This document shows positions 8,347 through 17,351 of a stretch of 64,000 nt of DNA, in pieces (position 1 is the stretch's first letter; each line of letters opens with the position of its first letter). A program made the translations under genes and the position numbers. The stretch lies in the NCBI RefSeq assembly GCF_000172415.1, contig NZ_ABLD01000015.1:62001-126000 (forward strand), written 5' to 3'. The notes beneath the pieces were generated by a model. That model was not told the DNA's origin. It made no database searches and worked only from the letters and a program-made list of their open reading frames with translations. The stretch comes from Paraburkholderia graminis C4D1M (lineage in GTDB: Bacteria > Pseudomonadota > Gammaproteobacteria > Burkholderiales > Burkholderiaceae).

Positions 8347-9249
8347 ATGGATTCTCCCGCATATCGCGCGCTGGCCGGCCACGGGCGCTTTGATTATTCG
8401 CCGATCGGCGGCCGCCCCGTGTATCGCTGGCCCGACGGTTCCCGCCTCGCCGTCTACATCGGTTTCAACATCGAACACTTTGCGTTCGGCGAAGGACTTG
8501 GCCCGACCATCGGTCCAGTGATGCCTGAGCCAGACGTACTGAATCACGCATGGCGCGAGTACGCCTTGCGCGTGGGAGCATGGCGCTGTCTCGATCTGTT
8601 CGATGAGCTCGCACTGCCGGTAGCGGGCATCATCAATACGGCGCTCTATGATCACTGCCCTGACCTGGTCGCCGCGTTCGCCCAACGTGGCGATGAACTT
8701 GTCGCCCACGGCCATACCAATTCAGACAGACAGGGAACGCTGTCCGAGGCCGAAGAACGTGCGCTGATCGTGGCATGTCGCGAGCGGATCGCCGCGGAAA
8801 GTGCACAGCAGCCAGCGGGCTGGTTATCGCCATGGTTGTCCGAGAGTCATGTCACCAGCGATCTCGTGGCGGAAGCGGGTTACCAGTACACGCTCAACTG
8901 GTGTCACGACGATCAACCCACGCGCCTCGTTACACGCAACGGTCAGCCGCTGTGGGCAATTCCGTATCCGGAAGAAGTCAACGATATTCCAATGATCCTC
9001 GCGCGTCAGATGGACGCAAGATCGTTCGCCGATCTGGTGATAGATCACTTCGAGGAGATGCTGCGGCAATCCGCCCGCGAGCCGCTGGTGATGGGCATTG
9101 CCTTGCATGCGTACCTGGCAGGACAGCCGCACCGCCTGCTTCACTTGCGGCGGGCGCTCGAGCATATCGTCCGCGCGCGCGACGAAGGCCGGATCTGCAT
9201 CACTACGCCGGGTTCGATCGCAAGTCACATGGACTTCCTTGGCCACTGA
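8347..9249 (+). CDS. Polysaccharide deacetylase-like protein, PuuE/cyclic-amide hydrolase type
   Basis: 300 residues. The N-terminal LAVYIGFNIEHFAFGEG, the central ELVAHGHTNSDRQ and the end ICITTPGSIASHM place it in the carbohydrate esterase 4 fold. It belongs to the branch with PuuE (metal-independent allantoinase) and HpPgdA-like proteins, which act on cyclic ureides or small amides rather than on polysaccharide. There is no signal peptide, so the enzyme is cytoplasmic. The ATG at 8347 has AGGA upstream at weak spacing. It lies between two amidases and an amino-acid-type importer, which suggests that it opens or deacylates the imported amide before the amidase step. The precise substrate is not deducible. 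Confidence 0.82.
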   Translation: MDSPAYRALAGHGRFDYSPIGGRPVYRWPDGSRLAVYIGFNIEHFAFGEGLGPTIGPVMPEPDVLNHAWREYALRVGAWRCLDLFDELALPVAGIINTALYDHCPDLVAAFAQRGDELVAHGHTNSDRQGTLSEAEERALIVACRERIAAESAQQPAGWLSPWLSESHVTSDLVAEAGYQYTLNWCHDDQPTRLVTRNGQPLWAIPYPEEVNDIPMILARQMDARSFADLVIDHFEEMLRQSAREPLVMGIALHAYLAGQPHRLLHLRRALEHIVRARDEGRICITTPGSIASHMDFLGH

Positions 9250-9319
9250 CTCCCCCTCTTCCCGCATCGCCATATCAGCCGTTTAACCGATGTTTTGTTC
9301 AACCTCATCAAGGTTCGCC

Positions 9320-10177
9320 ATGTTCATGCCAAAAGCATTCAAGCTTCTCTTATGCGCTGTCACCAGCCTTCTTCTCGCACAAGGCGCGTCCGCGCAATCG
9401 TGCGAACCGTCCAAAGTGGCCCAGAAATATCCGTCGCTGGCCGGAAAGACCATCAAGATCGGCGTCGATCCCGAGTCGCCGCCTTATGCGTTTCGTGACA
9501 GCAAAGATTTCAACAAGATTATCGGCGCCGATGCCGACATGGCTCGCGCCGTGTTCGATTGCGCGGGCGTGAAAACGGAGTTCTTCACCGCCGGCTGGCC
9601 CGGGCTGCTGCCGGCCCTGCGCGCCGGACAGATCGATGTCATGTGGGACTTGCTGTACTACACGCCCGAACGCGCGAAGGAAACGACTTTCGTCACGTAT
9701 ATGCAGGCCGGTACCGGCGGCCTGGTGGCCGCCGGCAACCCGAAAAAAATCGATGACATCTCAAAGCTCTGCGGCCTCACCGTCACAGCAGGCATCGGCA
9801 CAGTCGAACTCACGATGGCGCAAGCGCAGGCCGCGAAGTGCAAGGCCGAAGGCAAATCCGACGTGACCATCATGACTTCAGCCGATATCGCCTCGGGTGC
9901 GCGCCTCGTCGCCAGTCATCGTGCCGACGTGATGATGTACGACCTCGCGCTCGTCGACGGTCTCGCGAAACAGAACCCGCAGCTCTACACCCGCGGCTTC
10001 ATGGTGACGAGCGGCATGAAGATCGGCGTGGGCGTGAAAAAAGGCAACGCCGACATGATCGCTGCGGTGTCCGATGGACTCAGAATCATGCAGGCCAATC
10101 AGACCCAGAAGAAAACGTTCCAGCAATACGGCGTGGATCCGTCGCTGGAAATGTCGACTACGTTGCTTACTCAATAA
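9320..10177 (+). CDS. ABC transporter substrate-binding protein, polar amino acid type
   Basis: 285 residues. MFMPKAFKLLLCAVTSLLLAQG followed by ASAQS is a Sec signal, and the mature protein is periplasmic. The family 3 solute-binding pattern is clear: IKIGVDPESPPYAFRD, IGADADMARAVFD, FTAGWPGLLPALRAGQIDVMWDLLYYTPERA, then LASHRADVMMYDLAL. The ATG at 9320 has AAGG 7 bases upstream. It is followed 59 bases later by the fused permease-ATPase gene; a weak CACAC/GTGTG dyad lies between (10193-10208). It probably delivers the amide or amino-acid-like substrate used by the locus. Confidence 0.88.
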   Translation: MFMPKAFKLLLCAVTSLLLAQGASAQSCEPSKVAQKYPSLAGKTIKIGVDPESPPYAFRDSKDFNKIIGADADMARAVFDCAGVKTEFFTAGWPGLLPALRAGQIDVMWDLLYYTPERAKETTFVTYMQAGTGGLVAAGNPKKIDDISKLCGLTVTAGIGTVELTMAQAQAAKCKAEGKSDVTIMTSADIASGARLVASHRADVMMYDLALVDGLAKQNPQLYTRGFMVTSGMKIGVGVKKGNADMIAAVSDGLRIMQANQTQKKTFQQYGVDPSLEMSTTLLTQ

Positions 10178-10236
10178 AGGCTGCCTGCGCGGCACACCGT
10201 CCAGTGTGTCCGTAGCGTCATGAATCAGGTTCTGAC

Positions 10237-11940
10237 ATGAAGGCATCGCGTATCAAACAAAACGTCGTCGGCACGCTCGTTGCGGCCGCCATGCTGGTCT
10301 TTCAGCCGGCCATGGCGGCCGGCCTGGATGGCGTCCAGGTGCTCGACGGTTTCAGGGAACTGGCGGGTTATGTCGGCTCGCCGTTCCTGCTCGGCGGCGC
10401 GTGGATCGCGGTGAAGATCACGCTGATAGCGATGTCGATCGGGCTCATGCTCGGCCTCGGCCTTGCACTGATGCGGCTCTCGCGATTCAGGACTTTGAAC
10501 TCGGCGGCGTGGGGCTATATCTGGTTCGTGCGCGGCACGCCGCAACTGCTGCAGCTCGTATTTATTTTCGATGCGTTGCCGCTGATCGGTCTGCGCTTCG
10601 ACGAAGTCTCGACTGCGGTTATCGGCTTCGCACTGAACGAGGCGGCGTTCAGCGCCGAACTGTTTCGTGCCGGCATTCTGTCGGTGAACCGCTCGCAATC
10701 CATCGCGGCCGCGGCGCTCGGCATGGGACCGTTGCTGACATTACGCCGCATTATCCTGCCGCAGTCCATGCGGGCGGTGATCCCCGGCCTCGCCAACGAC
10801 ACCATCGGCATGTTGAAGCTAACCTCGATCGCCTCGGTCATTTTCGTCAACGAACTCACCTTTCGCTCGCAACAGGTCGTCGGCCAGAACTTCAAGTTTT
10901 TTACCGTGTTCGGCGCAGCGGCGGTGATCTATCTGTTCCTCACGAGCGGAATTTCACTGGTTCAGGTGTGGCTCGAACGCATCTTCGATCACGAGCGCGA
11001 CCGGAAACTCACATTCTCGTGGTTTGGACTGCGCGTTTCGACGCCCGATGCGAAACCGCCCGGCGCTCCGGATCTCGCGCCAGTCGCCGCTCAGGAGATG
11101 GAACCGAATGGTCACGCGTGGATCGGCACGCTGCTGCCCGCAGAAAGCCGCACGCCCCGGCATCGCGACGAACCGTTTGTCGCATGCAGGAACGTCTGGA
11201 AGTCGTATGGCAAACGCGAGATTCTGCGGGGCGTCGATCTGTCGATTGCGCATGGCGAAGTGGTCGTCATTCTGGGTCCGAGCGGCTCAGGCAAAAGCAC
11301 GCTGCTCAAGCTCATCAACCATCTGGAACCGCTCGACTGGGGAACGATCAAGGTCGATTCACGGTATGTGGGTTATCGGGAAGTGCCGGGCGGCGGCGGC
11401 ACGGTTCGGCCTCTGCACAACCTCGCACGCGCACGCGCCGAAGCGCGCGTCGGCATGGTATTTCAGCACTTCAATCTGTTCAGTCATTTGAGCGCGCTGG
11501 ACAACATCGTCGAAGCACAGCGGCAGGTCTATGACGTGCCGCGCGCCGAAGCACAAGCGCTCGGCCGCGACCTGTTGAAAAGCGTCGGCCTCGCCGCCCA
11601 TGCGGATTTTTTGCCGCATCGGTTATCAGGCGGACAGCAGCAGCGGGTGGCGATTGCGCGGGCGCTCGCGATCAAGCCCAAGCTGATGCTGTTCGACGAG
11701 CCCACTTCGGCGCTCGATCCAGAACTTGTCGGAGAAGTGCTTGGCGTGATGCGTGGCCTCGCCGATGCCGGCATGACGATGATCGTGGTCACCCACGAAG
11801 TCCGCTTTGCCCGCGATGTCGCCGACCGCGTCGTTTTCATGGATGGCGGCGAAGTCATCGAGCAGGGGACGCCGCAGCAGGTCATCGACAACCCGGTTCA
11901 CGAGCGCACCAGAAAATTCCTTAACGTCGTCGCTAATTGA
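10237..11940 (+). CDS. Fused permease-ATPase of a polar amino acid ABC importer
   Basis: 567 residues. The first 270 are a HisM/GlnP-type permease: an N-terminal hydrophobic segment, a membrane helix around residues 50-80, RGTPQLLQLVFIFDAL, and the cytoplasmic coupling loop EAAFSAELFRAGILSV. After a 45-residue hydrophilic linker comes a GlnQ-type ATPase: Walker A GPSGSGKST near residue 350, Q-loop VFQHFNLFSHL, signature LSGGQQQRVAIARAL, Walker B LMLFDEP, and switch His in VVTHEVRFA. Normally these are separate proteins; a fusion guarantees one ATPase per permease, and the complex would be a homodimer. No stop or frameshift separates the parts. Confidence 0.9.
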   Translation: MKASRIKQNVVGTLVAAAMLVFQPAMAAGLDGVQVLDGFRELAGYVGSPFLLGGAWIAVKITLIAMSIGLMLGLGLALMRLSRFRTLNSAAWGYIWFVRGTPQLLQLVFIFDALPLIGLRFDEVSTAVIGFALNEAAFSAELFRAGILSVNRSQSIAAAALGMGPLLTLRRIILPQSMRAVIPGLANDTIGMLKLTSIASVIFVNELTFRSQQVVGQNFKFFTVFGAAAVIYLFLTSGISLVQVWLERIFDHERDRKLTFSWFGLRVSTPDAKPPGAPDLAPVAAQEMEPNGHAWIGTLLPAESRTPRHRDEPFVACRNVWKSYGKREILRGVDLSIAHGEVVVILGPSGSGKSTLLKLINHLEPLDWGTIKVDSRYVGYREVPGGGGTVRPLHNLARARAEARVGMVFQHFNLFSHLSALDNIVEAQRQVYDVPRAEAQALGRDLLKSVGLAAHADFLPHRLSGGQQQRVAIARALAIKPKLMLFDEPTSALDPELVGEVLGVMRGLADAGMTMIVVTHEVRFARDVADRVVFMDGGEVIEQGTPQQVIDNPVHERTRKFLNVVAN

Positions 11941-11953
11941 ATATGAGGCTCTC

Positions 11954-12970
11954 ATGACGGACTTCGAAACTTTCAACCTTGGTCGCGTCGTGCTGCAGTC
12001 CGGCGCGACGCTGCCCGACATGCTGCTCAGCTACAAGACCTATGGCCGGCTGAATGTGGCACGCGACAACGCGATTGTCTACCCGACGTTTTATAGCGGC
12101 AGCCATCTGGACAACGAATGGTTGATTGGCGAGCACATGGGACTCGACCCGCGTGAGTACTTCATCATTGTGCCGAACATGTTCGGCAACGGCGTATCGA
12201 GTTCGCCGAGCAACAATCCGCCGCCTTATGACCGTGGACGCTTTCCGCGCGTCACGCTATACGACAACGTCGCGATGCAATATCGCCTTGTGACCGAGAA
12301 GTTCGGCATTGAGTCGCTCAGGCTCGTCACCGGCTGGTCGATGGGCGCGATGCAGGCGTTCCACTGGGCGGCGATGTATCCGCGAATGGTCGAGCGCATT
12401 CTGCCGTTTTGCGGAGCGGCACGGTGCTCGCGGCACAACTTTGTATTTATCGAAGGGCTCAAGGCACCGTTGCTACTGGACCCGGCATTCCGCGACGGGT
12501 TCTACGACACACCGCCCACGCGCGGAATGCGTGCCGCTGCCCGTGTGTTTGCGGGCTGGGGATTTTCGCAGGCGTTTCTGCGCCAACGGCTCGACATGGA
12601 AGCAATGGGATATGGCTCCCTCGAGGACTTCATTACCCAGTTCTGGGAGGGCGATTTCCTGAAGAAAGACGCGAACAACATCCTGTCAATGATGTGGAGC
12701 TGGCAACACGGCGACATATCCGCGAATTCGCTGTATAACGGCGATTTCGATCTGGCGTTGGGCAGTATCACCGCCAGGGCAATCGTGATGCCCGGGCGCA
12801 CCGATCTATATTTTCCGCCGGAAGACAGTGAGTATGAAGTGTCGAAGATGCCCAATGCACTGCTGCGGCCTATCGAGTCAGTCTGGGGGCATTTTGCAGG
12901 CGGCCCAGCGGCCAATCCCGTCGACGTCAAGTTCATCGACAATGCAGTAAGGGAAATTCTGGCTATGTAA
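11954..12970 (+). CDS. Alpha/beta hydrolase of the MetX (homoserine acetyltransferase) family
   Basis: 338 residues. The nucleophile elbow is GWSMGAMQ (Ser129), the likely acid is Asp284 in GRTDLYFPPED and the histidine is His313 in WGHFAGGP, so the triad is complete. MetX proper carries GGSMGGMQ; the variation and the setting argue against methionine synthesis and for hydrolysis or acyl transfer in amide catabolism. GAGG stands 6 bases before the ATG, and the gene starts 13 bases after the transporter stop, so it belongs to the same transcript. It is cytoplasmic, without a signal. An ester or acyl-amide hydrolase role is inferred. Confidence 0.82.
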   Translation: MTDFETFNLGRVVLQSGATLPDMLLSYKTYGRLNVARDNAIVYPTFYSGSHLDNEWLIGEHMGLDPREYFIIVPNMFGNGVSSSPSNNPPPYDRGRFPRVTLYDNVAMQYRLVTEKFGIESLRLVTGWSMGAMQAFHWAAMYPRMVERILPFCGAARCSRHNFVFIEGLKAPLLLDPAFRDGFYDTPPTRGMRAAARVFAGWGFSQAFLRQRLDMEAMGYGSLEDFITQFWEGDFLKKDANNILSMMWSWQHGDISANSLYNGDFDLALGSITARAIVMPGRTDLYFPPEDSEYEVSKMPNALLRPIESVWGHFAGGPAANPVDVKFIDNAVREILAM

Positions 12971-13092
12971 CGCTCCTGGAACATATCGACCTATTCGCTG
13001 ATGATCGAGCAGTTCGCTTGGAACTCAGGAGACTCGGAGACCGTTAAGTTGATGATGCAGCGGTTCGCCGGAACGCCAGGGGGAACGGTACT

Positions 13093-14172
13093 TCAGTGCC
13101 GTATGCGCGGTGCCGCGCACGAGCCTCGCATCACCAGTTCCGCGTCCACCGTCAATCTTCGTCGCGGCAGTTTTGGGTTGTCCAGCCGCTCCATCAGGAA
13201 CCTCCCCGCCGCCTTGCCCAACTGGTCATGACTCCAGCGCACCACGGTGAACGCAGGCGTGGCGAGAAGCGCAACGTCGCTGTCGGCCCCCGCGATGACC
13301 GATAGGTCTTGCGGTACCACAAGTCCGCATTCCCGCGTCGCCTGCATTACACCGGGAAGCAGTGACGTTCCGCCGGCAACGATGGCCGTGGGCGGCTCGG
13401 CCAGCTCGAGCAGATGGCGTGTCTCTGTATAGCCGGCGTCGCGTGCAAACGTGGCGTGTCGAATCAATTCCGGTTCCAGCGTCAGCCCGCGCTCGTTGAA
13501 TGCATCGCCGAACCCCTTCAGGCGGCTTTGAGTCGGATGCACGCCTGGCTCGCCAGAAATGAGTGCAATGCGACGATGCCCAAGGTCGGCAAGATGATGC
13601 ACCGCTTGCCGAACACCCGCGGCATGGTTGACCGTGACCGAATCCAGCTCGGCAGGCATCTCACGGTCCAGCAGCACGACTGGAAACTGCACCTCGCGCA
13701 GCATTGTCAGAAGGGCCGGATCTTCTTCCGACGAGGTAGCGATAACGAGGCCATCGATCCGCCTCTGCTGGAATCCGAGCAGCAGTTCCAATTCCCGCTT
13801 GATGTCGTGATAGCTGGACGCAACCATCAGTGAGAACCCGAAACCCTCGATCTCCTTCTGCATCGAGTCCACGAACATACTCAGCACGGGCACGGTGAAG
13901 TCGCGCATCACGCAGGCGAATGTCATCGACCTGTGATTGCGCATGCTTTGGGCCACCATGTCCGGCACATAGCCGAGTTCGACGATGGCCGCCTTCACGC
14001 GCTTGCGCGTATCCTCGCGGACGTTCGGGTGCGCGTTTATCACGCGCGAGACGGTTCCGAGACTTACGTCGGCCAGAAGCGCTACATCACGGATTGAAGG
14101 CTTGCGCTCGTCGTCAGAAGCCGTATCCGCCGAAGTCCGGCGTGGAGAAGTGCCTTTCGATTCTGTGCTCAT
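13093..14172 (-). CDS. LacI-family transcriptional repressor
   Basis: 359 residues. The helix-turn-helix and hinge read [28 protein letters not shown] and [12 protein letters not shown] (residues 25-75); the periplasmic-binding-like sensor follows ([29 protein letters not shown]). The start chosen, ATG at 14172, gives a 24-residue tail before the helix-turn-helix; an in-frame ATG at 14298 would add 42 basic residues and overlap operator O3. It is divergent from the CoA transferase gene. Three copies of a TGGAAACGTTTCA operator lie in and beside the shared promoter, the sort of site LacI proteins of this group bind, so it probably represses both itself and the CoA-transferase operon until an inducer binds. 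Confidence 0.9.
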   Translation of the reverse strand: MSTESKGTSPRRTSADTASDDERKPSIRDVALLADVSLGTVSRVINAHPNVREDTRKRVKAAIVELGYVPDMVAQSMRNHRSMTFACVMRDFTVPVLSMFVDSMQKEIEGFGFSLMVASSYHDIKRELELLLGFQQRRIDGLVIATSSEEDPALLTMLREVQFPVVLLDREMPAELDSVTVNHAAGVRQAVHHLADLGHRRIALISGEPGVHPTQSRLKGFGDAFNERGLTLEPELIRHATFARDAGYTETRHLLELAEPPTAIVAGGTSLLPGVMQATRECGLVVPQDLSVIAGADSDVALLATPAFTVVRWSHDQLGKAAGRFLMERLDNPKLPRRRLTVDAELVMRGSCAAPRIRH

Positions 14173-14297
14173 TGGTTGGAACAGGCCTTTGTCAAGCCAT
14201 TGGAAGAAGCGCCTTGGACTCACTCGCCCGGCCTGCCTCGGTACGAGCTTGCGGCTTTTGCCAGCGTGGCTCCTGCCCGCCGGTTTGCCCTGCGGCA

Positions 14298-14310
14298 TGA
14301 AACGTTCCCA
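14298..14310. promoter_or_regulatory. LacI-type operator O3 (one mismatch)
   Basis: TGAAACGTTCCCA differs by one base from the reverse complement of TGGAAACGTTTCA found twice further right. It lies upstream of the chosen repressor start and overlaps the alternative upstream ATG, a position fit for autoregulation. Confidence 0.55.
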
Positions 14311-14404
14311 ATGTTCCGGGCTCGGCCGGCTTTGTCAAGCAGGCTGTAAAAAGCCGCTTTTCCAGGGAACCACCGCCTTGACAACGATAATTGACGCTCT
14401 ATAT

Positions 14405-14417
14405 TGGAAACGTTTCA
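14405..14417. promoter_or_regulatory. LacI-type operator O1
   Basis: TGGAAACGTTTCA with a perfect GAAACGTTTC palindrome at 14407-14416, the classic LacI/GalR-family shape with a central CG. Its centre is 64 bases (about six helical turns) from O2. Confidence 0.75.
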
Positions 14418-14468
14418 TTGAAGATCCGCATTGAGTGCAAAAGCTGCTTCTCTTCAGATCTTTTATTT

Positions 14469-14481
14469 TGGAAACGTTTCA
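14469..14481. promoter_or_regulatory. LacI-type operator O2
   Basis: Second exact TGGAAACGTTTCA, 33 bases upstream of the CoA transferase ATG. A repressor here would block the promoter or early elongation of that operon; with O1 it could form a small loop. Confidence 0.75.
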
Positions 14482-14514
14482 TTTCAATAGCGAGACACCG
14501 TGACGGGCATTACC

Positions 14515-15717
14515 ATGACTGAACAACGAAGCACCCGAGGGCTCCCGCTCGAAGACATCTGTGTGGTGGAGATCGGGCACAGCCTTGCGGCACCGTACGC
14601 GGGCATCATCCTGGCTCACCTTGGCGCCCGGGTCGTGAAGATTGAGAACGCTGCCCAGGGAGACTACGCCCGCGGATGGGGGCCGCCCTTCATCGACGGT
14701 GCGTCCGCGCTCTTTCACGCAATGAACCACGGCAAGGAAAGCATCAGCGCCGATTTTGGCGACCCGGCCTGCGCGAGATCGATTCGGGACTTCATCGTCG
14801 AGAATGCGGACGTGGTCCTTCAGAACCTGAGGCCCGGCAATCTCGACCGTTATGGCCTGGGTGCACAGGACCTGACGGAACTCTGTCCGTCGCTCGTCTA
14901 TTGCAACCTTGGAGCCTTCGGAGCCACAGGCCCTTTGCGCAACAAGCCCGGTTACGACCCGTTGGTGCAGGCCTATAGTGGAATGATGAGCATCGTCGGA
15001 CATGCAGACGATGCGCCCAGCCGCGTCCCCGTTTCGATCAACGACATGGGCACGGGGATGTGGGCCGTCATTGGAGTTCTGGCCGCGCTGCGAGATAAAG
15101 GCCGTGACGACCCAGAACGCGGTCGGATTGTCGACGTGTCGCTCTATGAAACCGCCCTCGCCTGGATGACGGTACCTCTGTCGGACTGCCTCGCCGGCGG
15201 TCCGGAGCCCACCCGCATTGGTTCCGGTAGTCCGAACATCGTGCCTTATCAGGTCTTCGACTGCACCGATGGCGCAATCCTCGTCGCCGCGGGTAATGAC
15301 ACGCTGTATCGGCGTCTGTGCAATGTCATGGACCTGCCCTCGCTCGCCGACGATCCTCGATTCTCCACCAACGGAGACCGCGTTCTGAACCGGAAGGTGC
15401 TCATTCCGCTTCTCGAAGCCAGGTTCGCGCAGAAGCCCGCGGGAGACTGGCTTAATGCGCTCGAGGCCGGATCGATTCCATGCGGCCCGTTGCAAACGGT
15501 CGATCGCGTGGTCACGAACGAACAGACCGCGTCTCTCGACATTCTGCGCCGGACACCCGACGGACGCACTACGACCGTCGCGCTTCCCGTTTCTTTCGAC
15601 GGCCGGCGCCCACCGTTGCCCGGCAATACACCGGGGCTCGGCGAACACAACCATCTGCTGATCAGGACGCCGGCACACGACCGTGCTGACGACCTGTTGC
15701 GGCAGGAAAGCGATTGA
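14515..15717 (+). CDS. CaiB/BaiF-type (family III) CoA transferase
   Basis: 400 residues, normal for the family. Landmarks: LEDICVVEIGHSLAAPYAGIILAHLGARVVKIE near the N-terminus, KPGYDPLVQAYSGMMS, and the catalytic Asp in SINDMGTGMWAV (near residue 172). The C-terminal SIPCGPLQTVDRVVTNEQT and LPGNTPGLGEHN also match. These enzymes move CoA from a donor such as succinyl-CoA onto an organic acid, activating it for breakdown. The start may be the ATG at 14515 or the GTG at 14500, which has GCGAG upstream; the difference is five residues. It is the first gene of a rightward operon with an MFS carrier and a 2-hydroxyacid dehydrogenase, under the LacI repressor. Confidence 0.88.
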   Translation: MTEQRSTRGLPLEDICVVEIGHSLAAPYAGIILAHLGARVVKIENAAQGDYARGWGPPFIDGASALFHAMNHGKESISADFGDPACARSIRDFIVENADVVLQNLRPGNLDRYGLGAQDLTELCPSLVYCNLGAFGATGPLRNKPGYDPLVQAYSGMMSIVGHADDAPSRVPVSINDMGTGMWAVIGVLAALRDKGRDDPERGRIVDVSLYETALAWMTVPLSDCLAGGPEPTRIGSGSPNIVPYQVFDCTDGAILVAAGNDTLYRRLCNVMDLPSLADDPRFSTNGDRVLNRKVLIPLLEARFAQKPAGDWLNALEAGSIPCGPLQTVDRVVTNEQTASLDILRRTPDGRTTTVALPVSFDGRRPPLPGNTPGLGEHNHLLIRTPAHDRADDLLRQESD

Positions 15718-15876
15718 CGCCAGTTGCATCCTCAAAGAGGCAGATAAAGACCCAGGTAAACGCCGAAGTGAAGGTCCGGATAACGATTCAAATAGAGTTG
15801 CACACACACTTCCATCAAGGATTCCCGGACGTCGGCCTCATGCGGCAGGCGAACCGGGACAATCAGGAGACAGCAA

Positions 15877-17238
15877 TTGAGCCAGACCTTTCTTGAACCC
15901 ACGCCGGCGCCATCGGACGAACTGCCGGCCGTCACGGCCGTGAGCGCGGATGAACACAAGCTTTATCTCCGCGTCGCGCTTCGCATCGTGCCGCTGCTCT
16001 TCGTTTGCTATGTGGTCGCATTCCTCGACCGCATCAACGTCGGCTTCGCGAAGCTGCAAATGCAGGACGCCCTTGGTTTTAGCGATGCGGTATATGGTCT
16101 GGGCGCGGGCATCTTCTTTCTTTCGTATTGCCTGCTCGAAGTGCCCAGCGCTTTGCTTCTGAAGCGCATGGGTGCGAAGAAAACCATCGCCCGGATCATG
16201 ATCTGCTGGGGGATTGTGGGGATGTGCACGGCATTCGTCACCAACGTGACCGAGTTTTACATCGTCAGGCTGCTGCTGGGCGTATTCGAGGCGGGCTTCT
16301 TTCCTGGCGTTATTTTCTATCTCAGCTCCTGGTTTCCGGAGAACCGGCGCGGCGTCATCATCTCCTGCTTCATGGTTGGATTCCCCATCGCCGGTCTTGT
16401 CGGCGGTCCCGTTTCCGGCTGGGCGATGACGGGGCTGGCGAACGTCGCGAACATGGCGGGATGGCAGTGGCTTTACATCGTCGAGGCACTGCCCGCGGTC
16501 GCGCTCGGCATCCTCACGCTCTTTATCCTCGACGACAACATCGACAAAGCCAAATGGCTGAGCGACGCGGAAAAGAACACGCTGCGGGAAGGCTTCCGGG
16601 TCGAAACCGAACGCAAGCGCAAGAACCACCAGGACGGGCACGGCACTCTTGCGCAGGCTCTCGCGGACCCGAAGGTCTACATGCTTGCGTTCATCGACTT
16701 TGCGTTTGTTTGCGGCACCTATTCCGTCACGTTCTGGTTGCCGACCGTCATGAAGAGTTCGGGCATATCCAATCTGTCGCAACTCGGGTGGCTATCGGCC
16801 ATTCCTTACGGAATGGGCGCGCTGGGAATGATCGTTATCAGCCGAAGTTCCGACCGGATGCTCGAGAGGCGCTGGCATGCAACCATCGCCGGCGTGATAG
16901 GCGCGATAGCGCTTCTGCTGGTATCGCAGTCGATGAGCTCGGCCGTCGTGACCCTCGCGCTGCTGACCGTCGCGTGCGTCGGCATCTTTTCGATAAACGT
17001 GCTGATCTGGTCGATTGCTGCCGACTATCTTCACGGTTCTGCCGCGGCAGCGGGCAGCATCGCGTTCGTGAACTGCATAGGTTTGCTTAGCGGGTTTTGC
17101 AGCCCATTCGTCATCGGATGGTTGAAGACAATGACAGGCACGCTCAATAGCGGCCTCTACGTCATGACGGCCGTTCTCTTTCTGGGAATCATCGTCATGT
17201 TCGCAGGATTCAAGCCCAGGGCGGTCAGGTCAGCGTAG
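15877..17238 (+). CDS. MFS transporter, anion:cation symporter (tartrate/phthalate) family
   Basis: 453 residues with about 12 membrane spans. VALRIVPLLFVCYVVAFLDRINVGFAK is the ACS-family signature in span 1; LLLGVFEAGFFPGVIFYLSSWFP marks spans 4-5; a charged loop lies near residue 240. The start is TTG at 15877, fixed by AGGAGA 7 bases upstream; no ATG comes before the first membrane span. Family members import organic acids such as tartrate, galactarate or 4-hydroxyphenylacetate with a proton. Placed after the CoA transferase, it probably brings in the acid that the transferase activates. Confidence 0.87.
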   Translation: MSQTFLEPTPAPSDELPAVTAVSADEHKLYLRVALRIVPLLFVCYVVAFLDRINVGFAKLQMQDALGFSDAVYGLGAGIFFLSYCLLEVPSALLLKRMGAKKTIARIMICWGIVGMCTAFVTNVTEFYIVRLLLGVFEAGFFPGVIFYLSSWFPENRRGVIISCFMVGFPIAGLVGGPVSGWAMTGLANVANMAGWQWLYIVEALPAVALGILTLFILDDNIDKAKWLSDAEKNTLREGFRVETERKRKNHQDGHGTLAQALADPKVYMLAFIDFAFVCGTYSVTFWLPTVMKSSGISNLSQLGWLSAIPYGMGALGMIVISRSSDRMLERRWHATIAGVIGAIALLLVSQSMSSAVVTLALLTVACVGIFSINVLIWSIAADYLHGSAAAAGSIAFVNCIGLLSGFCSPFVIGWLKTMTGTLNSGLYVMTAVLFLGIIVMFAGFKPRAVRSA

Positions 17239-17351
17239 ACGCCCCAGAGGCCGCATCCAGACGTAAGCAGCAGCAACCGGCCTGTTTTCCCTGAACGATT
17301 CACCGGGGGGCCTTCGCAAGCCCATCCAGGATCAACGGTAAAGAAACTCTC

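Noticed and set aside
10193-10208. CACAC/GTGTG dyad between the binding protein and the fused transporter gene
   Set aside because: Stem of only five pairs; too weak to call an attenuator.
11954-12970. Calling the MetX-family gene a homoserine O-acetyltransferase
   Set aside because: The nucleophile motif differs (GWSMGAMQ) and the neighbours are amide catabolism genes, not methionine synthesis genes.
15838-16782. Minus-strand frame opposite the MFS gene, and similar long antisense frames elsewhere (e.g. 5835-8210, 54725-55591, 62609-63925)
   Set aside because: Composition is Arg/His/Gln-rich and lacks any family motif, as expected for antisense shadows in GC-rich DNA.
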